Source: JBNGDW01 sp049975325 (lineage in GTDB: Bacteria; Cloacimonadota; Cloacimonadia; JGIOTU-2; JBNGDW01). Taken from it: a stretch of DNA of 32,859 bases. A model generated the notes under the pieces. That model did not search any database. It was not told the origin of the DNA and saw only the letters and a list, made by a program, of their open reading frames with translations. The stretch covers positions 1 to 32,859 of the forward strand of contig JBNGDW010000006.1 in NCBI GenBank assembly GCA_049975325.1. Reading direction: 5' to 3'. The position numbers were made by a program, and so were the translations under genes. Positions 1 through 8,330 of the stretch are shown here, piece by piece. The first letter of the stretch is position 1. Every line of letters begins with the position of its first letter.

Positions 1-410
1 TTTATATTTTGTTTCAAGGCAACAGGGATTTCATAATCTCCAATGGCTTTGATATGCTCCTCTATTTTTACATTTTGCTTCTCTATTTCTAATCCCTGTT
101 CTTTCAACGCGTTCACAATATCTGTTCTGCTCACAGAGCCGTATAAATGCCCATTTTCATCAGCCTGGCGTTCGAAAGTGAGCGAGGTCTTTTCAATTTG
201 TTTTCCGATCATTTCTGCTTCTTTTAATTCCGCAGCACGCCTTTTCTCTTCTGCTTCCCTTATTTTGGAAGCAAGTTTAATGTTCTTGGGAGTGGCTTTA
301 ATGGCTAATCCGCGTGGTACTAGATAATTGCGTGCATAGCCATCAGCAACTTTGACTATATCGCCAGCATCTCCTAAGTTCTCCATTTGCTTTTTCAAAA
401 TTACTTTCAT
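1..410 (-). CDS. rplI: 50S ribosomal protein L9, 3' end cut by window edge
   Basis: Ribosomal protein L9 binds 23S rRNA at the base of the L1 stalk. The reverse-strand reading starts MKVILKKQMENLGDAGDIV and continues VADGYARNYLVPRGLA, the hallmark N-terminal L9 domain, followed by the long charged connecting helix and part of the C-terminal domain (IKAIGDYEIPV). About 136 codons are present. L9 is usually near 148 residues, so roughly ten residues lie beyond the left edge. The start ATG (408-410) overlaps the stop of the upstream membrane-protein gene as ATGA, with GGAGG just upstream, so the two are translationally coupled. It is the last visible gene of the S6-SSB-S18-L9 cluster. Confidence 0.96.
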   Translation of the reverse strand, partial: MKVILKKQMENLGDAGDIVKVADGYARNYLVPRGLAIKATPKNIKLASKIREAEEKRRAAELKEAEMIGKQIEKTSLTFERQADENGHLYGSVSRTDIVNALKEQGLEIEKQNVKIEEHIKAIGDYEIPVALKQNI

Positions 411-1327
411 GGACTATTTCCTCCTGATGTTTGAAACTTTCTAATATTAACGAGGTTGTCTATCAAGCCGAGAAGAGCAACGGCTCCTAAAACAATTATG
501 CTCAAAAGAGGGATTATCAGGATAATTGTGCCCAGCACCTTGTGATTTTCATAAAAATTCTTTATGAAAAAATACAGAACTGAATAGCCTTCGATTAGAT
601 AGAACGCACCACAAATTGCAAGTAGATTGAATCCAATAACCTGCTGCCTAAGAATCACCAAGATAAGTCCAGCGATAATGCCAAACCATAACACCGGGGG
701 AAATCGCACTATATGATAATTCCATTTAGGGAAGGGGACTCTATAAGAAAAGATAAGTGCGCCTATCGCAAGTCCAATTATTATGCCAAACATCCAGATA
801 GAGGCATTCCCGTAAAGCATTATCTTTTCCATCTTTGGCAAAATAGTTTCAAGCTGTCCTGGTGCGACAAAACTCTCCAGACTCTCCATAGACTTTGAAA
901 GAGCGTCTTCATACATAGCTTTTATACTATCAAAGAAAAACAGGTTTTTTATAGTAATGTAGAATAATCCGGGCACGGCTCCACCTAAAATGGCAATTTC
1001 ATATCTCTGTTGAGTTTCTATTCTGGGTAAAAGATAAGCAAAAAAAGTGGCAGAAAGTCCCACATAAATCCATAATTCCCAGAAATGCTGCCAGCCAATG
1101 AGCCTAATTATTCCGAAAAGAACAAGAATAACCGTAAATATTATAAGAGCCTTTAATAGAGAGCCTCTCCCTGGATTTTCATCAGTTATCTCCATGGCAT
1201 AAGATTGCTCAATCAGCGATTTTCGTGCAAAAAACGGGACAGCAACGATAAGCCCAATTATGGGGAAAAGGCACGCAATAAGTGCTATTAGGAGCGACTG
1301 CCCTATGTATCCTTTATGTGGATTCAT
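407..1327 (-). CDS. DUF2232 / YybS-like multi-pass membrane protein
   Basis: A 306-residue, very hydrophobic protein with about eight predicted membrane segments, for example near residues 10-32, 57-80, 85-105, 175-195 and 210-245, and a final one near 270-292. No catalytic motif is visible. A DUF2232 (YybS-type) membrane protein commonly sits between rpsR and rplI in Firmicutes and many FCB bacteria, and position plus topology support that family here. Its function is not known; the family resembles integral membrane transport subunits. It starts 11 bases after the rpsR stop with no clear Shine-Dalgarno sequence, and its stop overlaps the rplI start by 4 bases, so it is very likely co-transcribed with both. 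Confidence 0.75.
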   Translation of the reverse strand: MNPHKGYIGQSLLIALIACLFPIIGLIVAVPFFARKSLIEQSYAMEITDENPGRGSLLKALIIFTVILVLFGIIRLIGWQHFWELWIYVGLSATFFAYLLPRIETQQRYEIAILGGAVPGLFYITIKNLFFFDSIKAMYEDALSKSMESLESFVAPGQLETILPKMEKIMLYGNASIWMFGIIIGLAIGALIFSYRVPFPKWNYHIVRFPPVLWFGIIAGLILVILRQQVIGFNLLAICGAFYLIEGYSVLYFFIKNFYENHKVLGTIILIIPLLSIIVLGAVALLGLIDNLVNIRKFQTSGGNSP

Positions 1328-1338
1328 ATTTTACATGA

Positions 1339-1572
1339 TTATTCGCCTACATAGGACAAAAGTGCCATTTGACGGGCACGTTTTATCTCGCGAGCCAATT
1401 TGCGTTCATGCTTACTGCATACACCTGATATTCTGCTAGGAACGATCTTGCCACTTTCTGGCGTGATATATTTCTTGAGAAGTGAAACATTTTTGTAGTC
1501 TATCTCCAGCTCTGGATTCTTGCAGAACATACAGAATCGTTTTCTGGCTTGGTATCTAGAACGGTATATCAT
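1339..1572 (-). CDS. rpsR: 30S ribosomal protein S18
   Basis: S18 binds the platform of the small subunit together with S6. The 77-residue product has the family signatures IDYKNVSLLKKYIT, GKIVPSRISGVCSKHERKLA and the closing REIKRARQMALLSYVGE. It carries CMFC near residue 14 and CSKH near residue 53, the cysteine-containing (putative zinc-binding) version of S18 rather than the Cys-free version. The start ATG lies inside the 3' end of ssb (17-base overlap) and is preceded by GAGGAAGAAG, a usable ribosome binding site. Order rpsF-ssb-rpsR is the classical arrangement. Confidence 0.97.
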   Translation of the reverse strand: MIYRSRYQARKRFCMFCKNPELEIDYKNVSLLKKYITPESGKIVPSRISGVCSKHERKLAREIKRARQMALLSYVGE

Positions 1573-1972
1573 CTTCTTCCTCTGCTGTTTCTGTTACTTC
1601 CTCCTCTTCAGTTTCCCCTGGTATCTCTCTCTCCAAAGATTGAATTCTGTTTGCCACAATCTCAATCGTGGTTCGGGTAGTATCATTTTTGTCCCGCCAC
1701 TGGCTAGAGCGTAATCTTCCTTCGACCAGTACAGGGGAGCCTTTTTTGAGATTTTCTGCCACTCGTTCTGCTAATTGTGACCAGGCAACCACTCGCAAGA
1801 AGGTTGTCTCATCTTGCCAGTTGTTATCAGCATCCTTATATCTTCTATCAGATGCTAACCCGATCGTGGCAACCGGGGTCCCATTGCTAGTATATCTCAG
1901 GTCAACATCCCTGGTTAAACGGCCTGAGACAATGACATTATTAATGTTCGGCATGTTTAGTTTCTTCGCCAT
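1556..1972 (-). CDS. ssb: Single-stranded DNA-binding protein
   Basis: SSB coats single-stranded DNA in replication, repair and recombination and recruits partner proteins through its acidic tail. The product shows one OB fold: MPNINNVIVSGRLTRDVDLR at the N-terminus, then TPVATIGLASDRRYKD and TTFLRVVAWSQLAERVAENL. It ends in an acidic linker with the canonical tip DDIPF. The reading frame is open farther upstream, but I chose the ATG of MAKKLNMPN (138 residues) because AGGAGG lies about 5 bases before it. The gene lies between rpsF and rpsR and overlaps rpsR by 17 bases. Confidence 0.96.
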   Translation of the reverse strand: MAKKLNMPNINNVIVSGRLTRDVDLRYTSNGTPVATIGLASDRRYKDADNNWQDETTFLRVVAWSQLAERVAENLKKGSPVLVEGRLRSSQWRDKNDTTRTTIEIVANRIQSLEREIPGETEEEEVTETAEEEDDIPF

Positions 1973-1998
1973 TTGTACCTCCTGTTGATATATCAGAG

Positions 1999-2343
1999 TT
2001 ATTTGATGGTGTTGCAATAGTTTTCCTCTTCAGGTATTTTTAATTTATCTCGTTTTATAATGATTGAGCGGACAATATCTTCATTCAAATTATAGAAATT
2101 CTCCATATCTGGAATCTTATCAGATGGGAGAGCAAAATAAATAACTACATAATATCCTTCACTTTTGTGGTTAATTTCATAGGCAAACTTTCGAGTTCCC
2201 CACTCGTCTACATACTTAACCTCACCGCCATTATTAGCAATAAGGCTTTTTACATTATTGATAATCTCTTGTATTTTATCCTCCATTCCTATAAGGTCAG
2301 CATGGATGATAAACATTGATTCATATGTTCTGTTATTTTTCAT
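1999..2343 (-). CDS. rpsF: 30S ribosomal protein S6
   Basis: S6 pairs with S18 on the 30S platform. The 114-residue protein has the expected ferredoxin-like pattern: YESMFIIHADL at the N-terminus, the central WGTRKFAYEINHKSEGYYVV (S6 signature) and IVRSIIIKRDKL near the end. The start ATG lies within the last codons of pth (11-base overlap), with GGGA a few bases upstream, so translation is probably coupled to pth. The 26 bases to the chosen ssb start contain the strong ssb ribosome binding site. Confidence 0.96.
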   Translation of the reverse strand: MKNNRTYESMFIIHADLIGMEDKIQEIINNVKSLIANNGGEVKYVDEWGTRKFAYEINHKSEGYYVVIYFALPSDKIPDMENFYNLNEDIVRSIIIKRDKLKIPEEENYCNTIK

Positions 2344-2981
2344 ATTTTCCCTTTCGGTTGTTTATTTCCTCTCTAAGAGGATCACAATCCCTACCCATGG
2401 TTCGTACCATTGGCAAGGATAAGGAACTGTTCATCTTACTAAACTCATCAGCCATCTGCCGGTAGCCGGATTTCAGAAAGGCTTTAATTAGCCTTATTAT
2501 GTCTGGCATTATATTACTAAGAATATCTCTTTCTTGTTTAGAGAAAGGCGAAAGCACAAACTCATCTAGCGGGAGAGAAATTTTATCTGAAGTGGAAGGA
2601 CCTATCCCTATTCGCAGACGAGCAAAATCATTTCTCCCGAATACATTAATAATTGATCTTAATCCTTTATGTCCTCCGTCGCTGCCCTTTTCCCGAATGC
2701 GCAACTTTCCGAGAGGAAGATTTATATCATCAAGTACAACTAGAATATCACTCATGTCTATATCATAATCAGCAATCGCCTCCTGTAGAGCCAAACCAGA
2801 CAGGTTCATATATGCCTGTGGAAAAACAAACACCCAATCATTCTGCTTCCATGATACATAGTTTTTTGTTTCGTGCCATTTGACAGCTTTGACATCCTTA
2901 CAGAGTTTTGAAACGATAACAAAACCAACATTATGGCGAGTATTTTCATACTTTGGACNNNNNNNNNNAAACGAGTTTCAC
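2333..2981 (-). CDS. pth: Peptidyl-tRNA hydrolase, interrupted by an assembly gap
   Basis: Pth cleaves peptidyl-tRNA released from stalled ribosomes, recycling tRNA. Downstream of the N run the protein reads PKYENTRHNVGF (contains the catalytic His), FVFPQAYMNLSG, then VVLDDINLPLGKLRIREKGS and DGGHKGLRSI, all Pth signatures. An uninterrupted ORF begins only at an internal ATG (2833), but the conserved N-terminus continues upstream of it. On the other side of the gap a GTG at 2979-2981 opens M-K-L-V, the usual start, 5 bases after the rplY stop. The missing piece should encode about one residue plus GLGNPG, which needs 18 bases; the 10 Ns drawn would break the frame. I therefore read this as an intact gene with a short unsequenced stretch. 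It overlaps rpsF by 11 bases. Confidence 0.9.
2959..2968. other. Assembly gap (10 N) inside pth
   Basis: Ten consecutive N. The flanking Pth frames differ by a number of bases not compatible with 10, and the family's N-terminal GLGNPG motif predicts 18 missing bases. The run is therefore a scaffolding placeholder. Confidence 0.95.
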
Positions 2982-2986
2982 AGCAA

Positions 2987-3631
2987 TTAACTTTCGGCTT
3001 TTTCTTTCGTCTGCCCAGCTTCTTCAGCCTCAGGGGTGACCTCTTCCTCAGCTGCAGCCTCCTCTGGTTTTTCCACTTTCTCACGGGTAGGATGAACTAC
3101 TGAGGCTATAGTATCGGAATGGTTTTCAAGAAACTCAACCTTGGAAAAGTTTTGAGTAATATCACGAATACGAATGGTATCGCCAATTTCTAACTGGGAA
3201 ACATCTATTTTGATTGCTCCAGGCAAATCCTTTGGCAGGCAGCGAATTTTTAACTCATGCTTGTGCAGATCAAGAATTCCACCAGCTTTAACTCCAGGAG
3301 CCTCCCCAACCACCTCTACTCCAACCTCTGTTTCTATCCTTTGGCCTGCATAAATTTCCTGAAAATCCACATGAATAATACGACGAGTCACAGGGTCTAT
3401 CTGCACATCTTTCACCAGAACACGGTATTCTTTATCATTCAATTTCAAAGAGATAAAGCTTTGGTGTTTTCTTTCCTCTTTATAGGCGTTAATAAATGCC
3501 TTATAATCTAATGCTATTGGTATAGGGTTGGTTTGGCTTCCATAAATGATTCCAGGAATTTTATTTTCTCGCCGCAATAATTTTGCGGACTTCGTCCCTA
3601 CATCTATTCTCATCTCTGAATTTAACTTCAT
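2987..3631 (-). CDS. rplY: 50S ribosomal protein L25/CTC family
   Basis: L25 binds 5S rRNA. At 214 residues this is the long CTC (TL5-like) form. The N-terminal L25 domain has GTKSAKLLRRENKIPGIIYG, then KDVQIDPVTRRIIHVDFQEI. The C-terminal TL5 beta domain has GVKAGGILDLHKHELKIRCL and IGDTIRIRDI. A glutamate/alanine-rich tail of about 30 residues closes the protein. The start is supported by AAGGAG about 7 bases upstream of ATG. It lies between prs and pth, a conserved order (prs-ctc-pth) in many bacteria, with 14 bases to prs and 5 to the pth start. Confidence 0.95.
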   Translation of the reverse strand: MKLNSEMRIDVGTKSAKLLRRENKIPGIIYGSQTNPIPIALDYKAFINAYKEERKHQSFISLKLNDKEYRVLVKDVQIDPVTRRIIHVDFQEIYAGQRIETEVGVEVVGEAPGVKAGGILDLHKHELKIRCLPKDLPGAIKIDVSQLEIGDTIRIRDITQNFSKVEFLENHSDTIASVVHPTREKVEKPEEAAAEEEVTPEAEEAGQTKEKAES

Positions 3632-3645
3632 AGATTAACTCCTTC

Positions 3646-4602
3646 TTACTCAATATTAAACAACACACTTACAGACTCTTCATTATGCACTCGCAAGATC
3701 GCCTCTGCAAGCAAGGAACCTATCGAAAGCTGTTTAATTTTAGTGCTCCGCTTTTTCTTTTCACCAAGTGGGATTGAATCTGTAACCACGCATTCCAACA
3801 TCGGTGATGCTTCTATACGCTCTAAGGCATCGCCGCTTAGCACTGGATGTGTACAGGCACAATATATTCTTTTCGCTTTTTCTGCCTGCAGCTTTTCAGC
3901 CATTCTGATAACCGAGCCACCTGTATCAATAATATCATCCACGATAATTGTGGTCTTCTCACGCACATCGCCGATTAAATTAAGCAACTCTGTACTACCC
4001 TCATTCCCTACCCTGCGTTTATCGCCGATGGCTATAGTGGCTCTAAGGCCTTTTGCAAGGCGTCGGGCACGGGCAGTCGCACCAGTATCAGGAGCAACAA
4101 CTACCACATCCTTCAGCTTTAGCTTATTAAAATACCCTAAAAATATCGGCAACATTGACAGATGGTCAACCGGAATGTCAAAAAAACCTTGAATTTGTTC
4201 CGCATGAAGGTCAAATGTAATAATCCTATCCGCCCCAGCAGTGGTAAGAAGATTTGCTACAAGTTTGGCTGTTATAGGTACTCTTGGCTGATCCTTTTTG
4301 TCAGACCTGGCATAGCCAAAATAAGGAATAACAGCTGTAATTCTGCCCGCTGAAGCACGATGCAAAGCATCTATCATAATGAGCAATTCCATCAAATTAT
4401 CATTTACAGGCATGCAGGTTGGCTGAATAATAAAAACATCTGCGCCGCGTACATTGTCATTTATTTTAACAAAAGTATTATCATTTGAAAATTTGAATAC
4501 CTCTGCCCGGCTTAATGGAATACCAGCGTGCATAGCCACCGCTTCTGCCAATTCTCGGTTGGCATTCCCTGTAAAGATGCGAATCTTCTTATATGGTCCC
4601 AT
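3646..4602 (-). CDS. prs: Ribose-phosphate pyrophosphokinase (PRPP synthetase)
   Basis: Makes phosphoribosyl pyrophosphate from ribose 5-phosphate and ATP, feeding purine, pyrimidine, histidine and NAD synthesis. The 318-residue length is typical of the class I enzyme. Visible motifs are IRIFTGNANRELAEAVA at the N-terminus, VIPYFGYARSDKKDQPR (ATP-site region), ITFDLHAEQIQGFF with the metal-site His, VVVAPDTGATARARRLA, and the PRPP-binding loop TTIIVDDIIDTGGS. The start ATG has GGAAG upstream. It is followed by rplY 14 bases on and preceded by ispE with a 54-base spacer, the classical ispE-prs-ctc-pth order. Confidence 0.97.
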   Translation of the reverse strand: MGPYKKIRIFTGNANRELAEAVAMHAGIPLSRAEVFKFSNDNTFVKINDNVRGADVFIIQPTCMPVNDNLMELLIMIDALHRASAGRITAVIPYFGYARSDKKDQPRVPITAKLVANLLTTAGADRIITFDLHAEQIQGFFDIPVDHLSMLPIFLGYFNKLKLKDVVVVAPDTGATARARRLAKGLRATIAIGDKRRVGNEGSTELLNLIGDVREKTTIIVDDIIDTGGSVIRMAEKLQAEKAKRIYCACTHPVLSGDALERIEASPMLECVVTDSIPLGEKKKRSTKIKQLSIGSLLAEAILRVHNEESVSVLFNIE

Positions 4603-4656
4603 TTTCTTTCTTCCGTATATTGATATAGGCTTCGAATGATGCTCTATACTTATGCA

Positions 4657-5550
4657 CTACAATGTTTGGGCTGCATATACCCAAAAGTTTAGCCTTTTAA
4701 AATATTCCTTTGCACGCATAAGTTTGATTTCGCTATCAAAAATACCAAATATGGTGGCGCCACTTCCAGACATCAAACTTCCAAGCGCTCCCTTGTCAAG
4801 CAACGCCCGCTTTATTTCTCGCAAAAGTGGATAATGGGTCATTACACCATGTTCAAGATCATTATATAGGCACTTGCTTATCATCTCCCCATCACCACTT
4901 TGCAATGCCTGATACATATTTTTGAATTTCTCGTCATGCTCAGTATAGTTACTTATCCATGAATATGCATTCTTGCTCGAGATTCTAATCCCGGGATTAA
5001 CAAGAAGTAAATATTCTAATTTTACTGGTAGAGATAGAGGTCTAACATCTTCGCCTCTGCCAGATATAACTGCTATACCACCCTCCAGAAAGAAATTTAT
5101 ATCACTGCCAAATCGTGCTGCAATATCGTGCATCTCTCCCCGAGAAAGAGACAAGCCCCATAATTTATTGAGAACCTTGATTGCGACAGCAGCATCACTA
5201 CTTCCACCACCCAGGCCAGCAGCAATCGGTATTTTCTTCTCTACCTGAACCTCAATACCACTCTTCACTCTATAATGCTTTTGTAAAAACTGGGCAATTT
5301 GTGCTATTATGTTTGCATCATTAGAAAGATCTGGTTGAGAACAAAAAATTTTTATCGAGCCCGATGTTGTCAACCTAAATACTAAATTATCTGAGAGTGA
5401 TATTTCAGTTACAAAACTTCTAATGCTGTGGTACCTATCCTCTCTTTTTCCTCGCACCTCGAGAAAAAGGTTAAGCTTTGCTCTGGCTTGTTTTACTAGC
5501 TCTTCCTGTGGCCTTTCTTCGCTTCCCTTTCTTGCCACGCTCGTGCTCAT
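4657..5550 (-). CDS. ispE: 4-diphosphocytidyl-2-C-methyl-D-erythritol kinase (IspE)
   Basis: A GHMP kinase of the non-mevalonate isoprenoid pathway, phosphorylating CDP-methylerythritol at the 2-hydroxyl. Motifs: ARAKLNLFLEVRGKRED at residues 23-38, the ATP loop IPIAAGLGGGSSDAA at about 107-121, and the GHMP C-terminal loop LMSGSGATIFGIF near 259-271. The conserved fold begins near residue 21, but no start codon exists between the GTG at 5538 and that point. The gene must therefore start at ATG 5550 or GTG 5538 and overlap the upstream BY-kinase gene by 80 or 68 bases. No clear Shine-Dalgarno precedes either, so coupling to the kinase's translation is likely. The first 20 residues (SVARKGSEERPQEELVK) are an unusual family-atypical extension encoded within the kinase's basic tail. 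Confidence 0.95.
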   Translation of the reverse strand: MSTSVARKGSEERPQEELVKQARAKLNLFLEVRGKREDRYHSIRSFVTEISLSDNLVFRLTTSGSIKIFCSQPDLSNDANIIAQIAQFLQKHYRVKSGIEVQVEKKIPIAAGLGGGSSDAAVAIKVLNKLWGLSLSRGEMHDIAARFGSDINFFLEGGIAVISGRGEDVRPLSLPVKLEYLLLVNPGIRISSKNAYSWISNYTEHDEKFKNMYQALQSGDGEMISKCLYNDLEHGVMTHYPLLREIKRALLDKGALGSLMSGSGATIFGIFDSEIKLMRAKEYFKRLNFWVYAAQTL

Positions 5551-7759
5551 AATAATAGTAATAATAATAGTAATATTTGTACCCAGAATAGTACTTTTTA
5601 ACCTCTATGCCATTGACTACAATACCTATAGGAGATACGCCTATATTTTCAAGAAGTTTCTTGGCGCGGTCTATAATGTCTCTATCTGTTATTTTTGTGC
5701 GAATCACGAGCACAAGTCCATCAACCTTTTTTGCCATGATTAGGGCATCGGTAACCGCTATGACAGGTGGGAGATCAAATATGATATAGTCATACTGCTT
5801 TTTAGCCTCTTCAATAAAAGAATCCACTCTTTCGGAGGCAAGCAATTCTGAGGGATTAGGCGGAATAGAGCCTGAGGTGACCAGGTCGAGATTGGGGATA
5901 TCTGATGGCTTTACCACATCTGCTATAGAACCCACCCCATTTAATATATAAGTAGCGAGACCTCTGTCTCTCTCCACACCAAACAGATTGTGGACAATAG
6001 GTCGCCGCATATCAGTATCAACCAACAAGGTTTTTGAATCCATCTGGGCAAGGGTTATAGCCAGGTTAGCACAGGTTAAGGATTTTCCCTCCCTGGGCCC
6101 GGAACTTGTTATGAGAAATGTTCTTCTAGACTGAGGGTTGGTGTGGGCAAAAGCAGTAAGGTTTGTCCGAAATGTACGATATGCTTCTGAAGCAGGGGAC
6201 TTGGGATGATAGGCTGGTACAAGACGAGATTTCATTTGGCGAAGTTGAGAGGTCAATTTACGCTGTGCATCTTCATCAGCGGTCATTTGTATCTTTGCCT
6301 CGTTCTCGGCAATTGTAATTTCAGGGATTTCGATATCGGGAATTGTGCCTATAACAGGCAGTTTAACATATCTTTCGACATCGGTTAAAGTAGTAATTTT
6401 CGTATTCAGACTATCCAATAAAAAGGCAGCCCCCACTCCAAGACCAATGCCGAGCAATATTCCAAGAAGAATATTCATCCTTACCTTTGGTGATATCGGA
6501 TTCTCTGGCATATATGCCTGCTCAAGTATACGGATATTGCTTACTTTACCCTGCTCAGCAATTTTTGCTTCTTCATATCTGGAGACAAGCATCTGATACA
6601 CCTGCACATTGATTGCCTTATCTCTTTCGAGGCGAGCAAGTTCCAGTTCCGCATCTGGCAATTGCGCCATCCGAACCGAATATTCTTCTACGGCCTGTCC
6701 AAGCCCGTTCTTCTTTGCAAGTGCAATCTGGTATTCTGTTTCCGCAACAATAATATCTGATAAAAGCTGCTGGCGTCTGTCTAATGGACTAAAAGTCTCC
6801 TTGGTTACCATTAAAGCCTTGTTTATCTCTTCTGCCATCTGCTGTTTCGTCCTATCAATTTCTCGTTGTAATTTCTGCAATTCCGGATGATCAGGCGTAT
6901 ATCCTTCTTTGGTTAGGAAAATTGCCAATCTACTCTGGTCTTGTATTAATTTTTGCCTGAGCCCTTCTGCTACAGGTGAAGAAATAGAGGCGACTTCCTG
7001 AGCAAGAGCCGCATCGACCTTTGATAGTTCTTCTTGTAGGTAGCTAAGTTTTTGCTGGGCTACTTCTAAATCTGTCTTAGCAATACCGAACTCAGCCTCA
7101 AACTCAGCCATATTCTCCACCATTTGTTTTGTTTCCTCAGATAAGGCAAAGATATTATTTTCAATCTTGTATCGTCGCAGAGCTTCTTCAGATACTGAAA
7201 GCTGTCTCGATCGCATATCAAGCTGTTCCTCAAGAAACTCTCTTATCCTGGTTAACTCAGAGCGAGCATAACGGAGGTTTTCTTCTACATAACTATCCAC
7301 CAGATTATTTACCACTGCTTCACATTCTACTGGATTGGTAGATGCATAAGTGATGTTAATAATATCAGTTTCCCTCTCCCCTGTAATTTTTAGAGTTCCT
7401 CTAAGGGCTGAAACTGGATTTTCTGCTAAAAAAATTGGAAAGTTTTTACTTTCAGGATGCTTTTGAAGTTTTGTTATAGTTGCCTGGAGAACAGGTATGC
7501 TTTTCAATACTTCAATCTGATTGTTAAGCGCATTCCGCGTCATCCCTCCGATGGGAAAAAACAAATCTGTCTCTTTCTGCAGTTCAATAAGGACCTTACC
7601 CGAACTCTCATACACTCTAGGGGCTTGGGCTGTATAAAAAATCGTTGCCCCAAGTACTACACAGAACACAATGAGAATTACCCACTTATACTGGATAATT
7701 ATTCTTAAATATTCCTTTAATTGAATTTTTTCTTCTTGAGAAGGAGGATATGTCTCCAT
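5471..7759 (-). CDS. Polysaccharide co-polymerase fused to bacterial tyrosine kinase (Wzc/BY-kinase type)
   Basis: Inner-membrane protein controlling chain length and export of capsule or exopolysaccharide through autophosphorylation. The 762 residues read in order: a Wzz domain with a first membrane helix near 25-45; a long coiled-coil periplasmic region (about 155-410, rich in LARLERDKA-type heptads); a second membrane helix near 430-455 (ILLGILLGIGLGVGAAFLL); and a CpsD-like kinase domain. The kinase has Walker A (SSGPREGKSLT, near 550), Walker A' (LLVDTDMRRP, near 575) and Walker B (YDYIIFDLPPV, near 650). The C-terminal tyrosine cluster is extreme: KKYYSGYK followed by nine consecutive Tyr, then a Lys/Arg-rich tail. 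It follows the SLBB gene by 25 bases with an AAGGCGGGG ribosome binding site. No glycosyltransferases are in view. Confidence 0.93.
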   Translation of the reverse strand: METYPPSQEEKIQLKEYLRIIIQYKWVILIVFCVVLGATIFYTAQAPRVYESSGKVLIELQKETDLFFPIGGMTRNALNNQIEVLKSIPVLQATITKLQKHPESKNFPIFLAENPVSALRGTLKITGERETDIINITYASTNPVECEAVVNNLVDSYVEENLRYARSELTRIREFLEEQLDMRSRQLSVSEEALRRYKIENNIFALSEETKQMVENMAEFEAEFGIAKTDLEVAQQKLSYLQEELSKVDAALAQEVASISSPVAEGLRQKLIQDQSRLAIFLTKEGYTPDHPELQKLQREIDRTKQQMAEEINKALMVTKETFSPLDRRQQLLSDIIVAETEYQIALAKKNGLGQAVEEYSVRMAQLPDAELELARLERDKAINVQVYQMLVSRYEEAKIAEQGKVSNIRILEQAYMPENPISPKVRMNILLGILLGIGLGVGAAFLLDSLNTKITTLTDVERYVKLPVIGTIPDIEIPEITIAENEAKIQMTADEDAQRKLTSQLRQMKSRLVPAYHPKSPASEAYRTFRTNLTAFAHTNPQSRRTFLITSSGPREGKSLTCANLAITLAQMDSKTLLVDTDMRRPIVHNLFGVERDRGLATYILNGVGSIADVVKPSDIPNLDLVTSGSIPPNPSELLASERVDSFIEEAKKQYDYIIFDLPPVIAVTDALIMAKKVDGLVLVIRTKITDRDIIDRAKKLLENIGVSPIGIVVNGIEVKKYYSGYKYYYYYYYYYEHERGKKGKRRKATGRASKTSQSKA

Positions 7760-7784
7760 AATTTGCCCCGCCTTAATATAATTT

Positions 7785-8282
7785 CTATTCTTGTATTGCC
7801 TGAATTGTTGCTATTATGCTTAGGACTACGGCGATATCTGCGAGAAAACCAGCCGCTCGTCGTATGGCATAATATGTCGTTCCAGATACGATTACTGTGT
7901 CACCAGGCATTAGCACAGGAATCTTGCTCATATCCCCTGAGTCAAGATACTCGTCTAAGTTTATCCAGATTACATCCTGATCAGAGCCATTTATCCCTCC
8001 CCGAACAATTCGAATCTTGGACAGTTTTGCATCTTCTGTGGGACCACCGGCAAGGGAGAGCAGCGCAAGAAGATCTGTATCATCAGGCACAATATAAAGT
8101 CCAGGCTTTTGCACCCTGCCCCAAATATATGTATAAATTCTTAATTGCTCCTCTTCACCCATAGTGCCTGAATAAGTATATGCTGAAGTTGAAGGGGGAA
8201 TTTGAAATGTAGTTCCCCCCTGTGCATATGCATAACCTGATAGCAAAAACATACAAATCATTATCACAAAAAATTTTTTCAT
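7785..8282 (-). CDS. Small secreted SLBB-domain protein, probable polysaccharide export partner
   Basis: A 165-residue protein with a signal peptide (residues 1-20, ending GYAYA) and a single SLBB domain at about 48-125 (IWGRVQKPGLYIVPDD, then LLALLSLAGGPTEDAKL). It closes with MPGDTVIVS and a hydrophobic C-terminal segment (about 140-163). SLBB domains line the periplasmic part of Wza-type outer-membrane export channels. Here the Poly_export domain that normally precedes SLBB is absent, so this is not a complete Wza. The 25-base distance to the Wzc-type kinase points to a shared role in exopolysaccharide export. The start is supported by AAGGAAG 7 bases upstream. The hydrophobic end could be a membrane anchor or, as in Wza, an amphipathic helix. 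Confidence 0.8.
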   Translation of the reverse strand: MKKFFVIMICMFLLSGYAYAQGGTTFQIPPSTSAYTYSGTMGEEEQLRIYTYIWGRVQKPGLYIVPDDTDLLALLSLAGGPTEDAKLSKIRIVRGGINGSDQDVIWINLDEYLDSGDMSKIPVLMPGDTVIVSGTTYYAIRRAAGFLADIAVVLSIIATIQAIQE

Positions 8283-8330
8283 ATTCTACTTCCTTAATAT
8301 AAATCAAGAAAATGAAAACTCAATATCTTT

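Noticed and set aside
2336..2360. S6:S18 autoregulatory RNA motif before rpsF (CCGAAAGG seen)
   Set aside because: The short match lies within pth codons and no supporting stem with the required bulge could be drawn.
2333..2833. A truncated Pth starting at an internal Met
   Set aside because: The conserved N-terminal Pth residues (PKYENTRHNVGF) are present upstream in the same frame; the apparent truncation comes from the N run.
7721..8164. Open frame of 147 codons opposite the SLBB gene
   Set aside because: Leu/Arg/His/Gln-rich composition typical of an antisense shadow, and it covers a clear SLBB protein with a signal peptide and good start.
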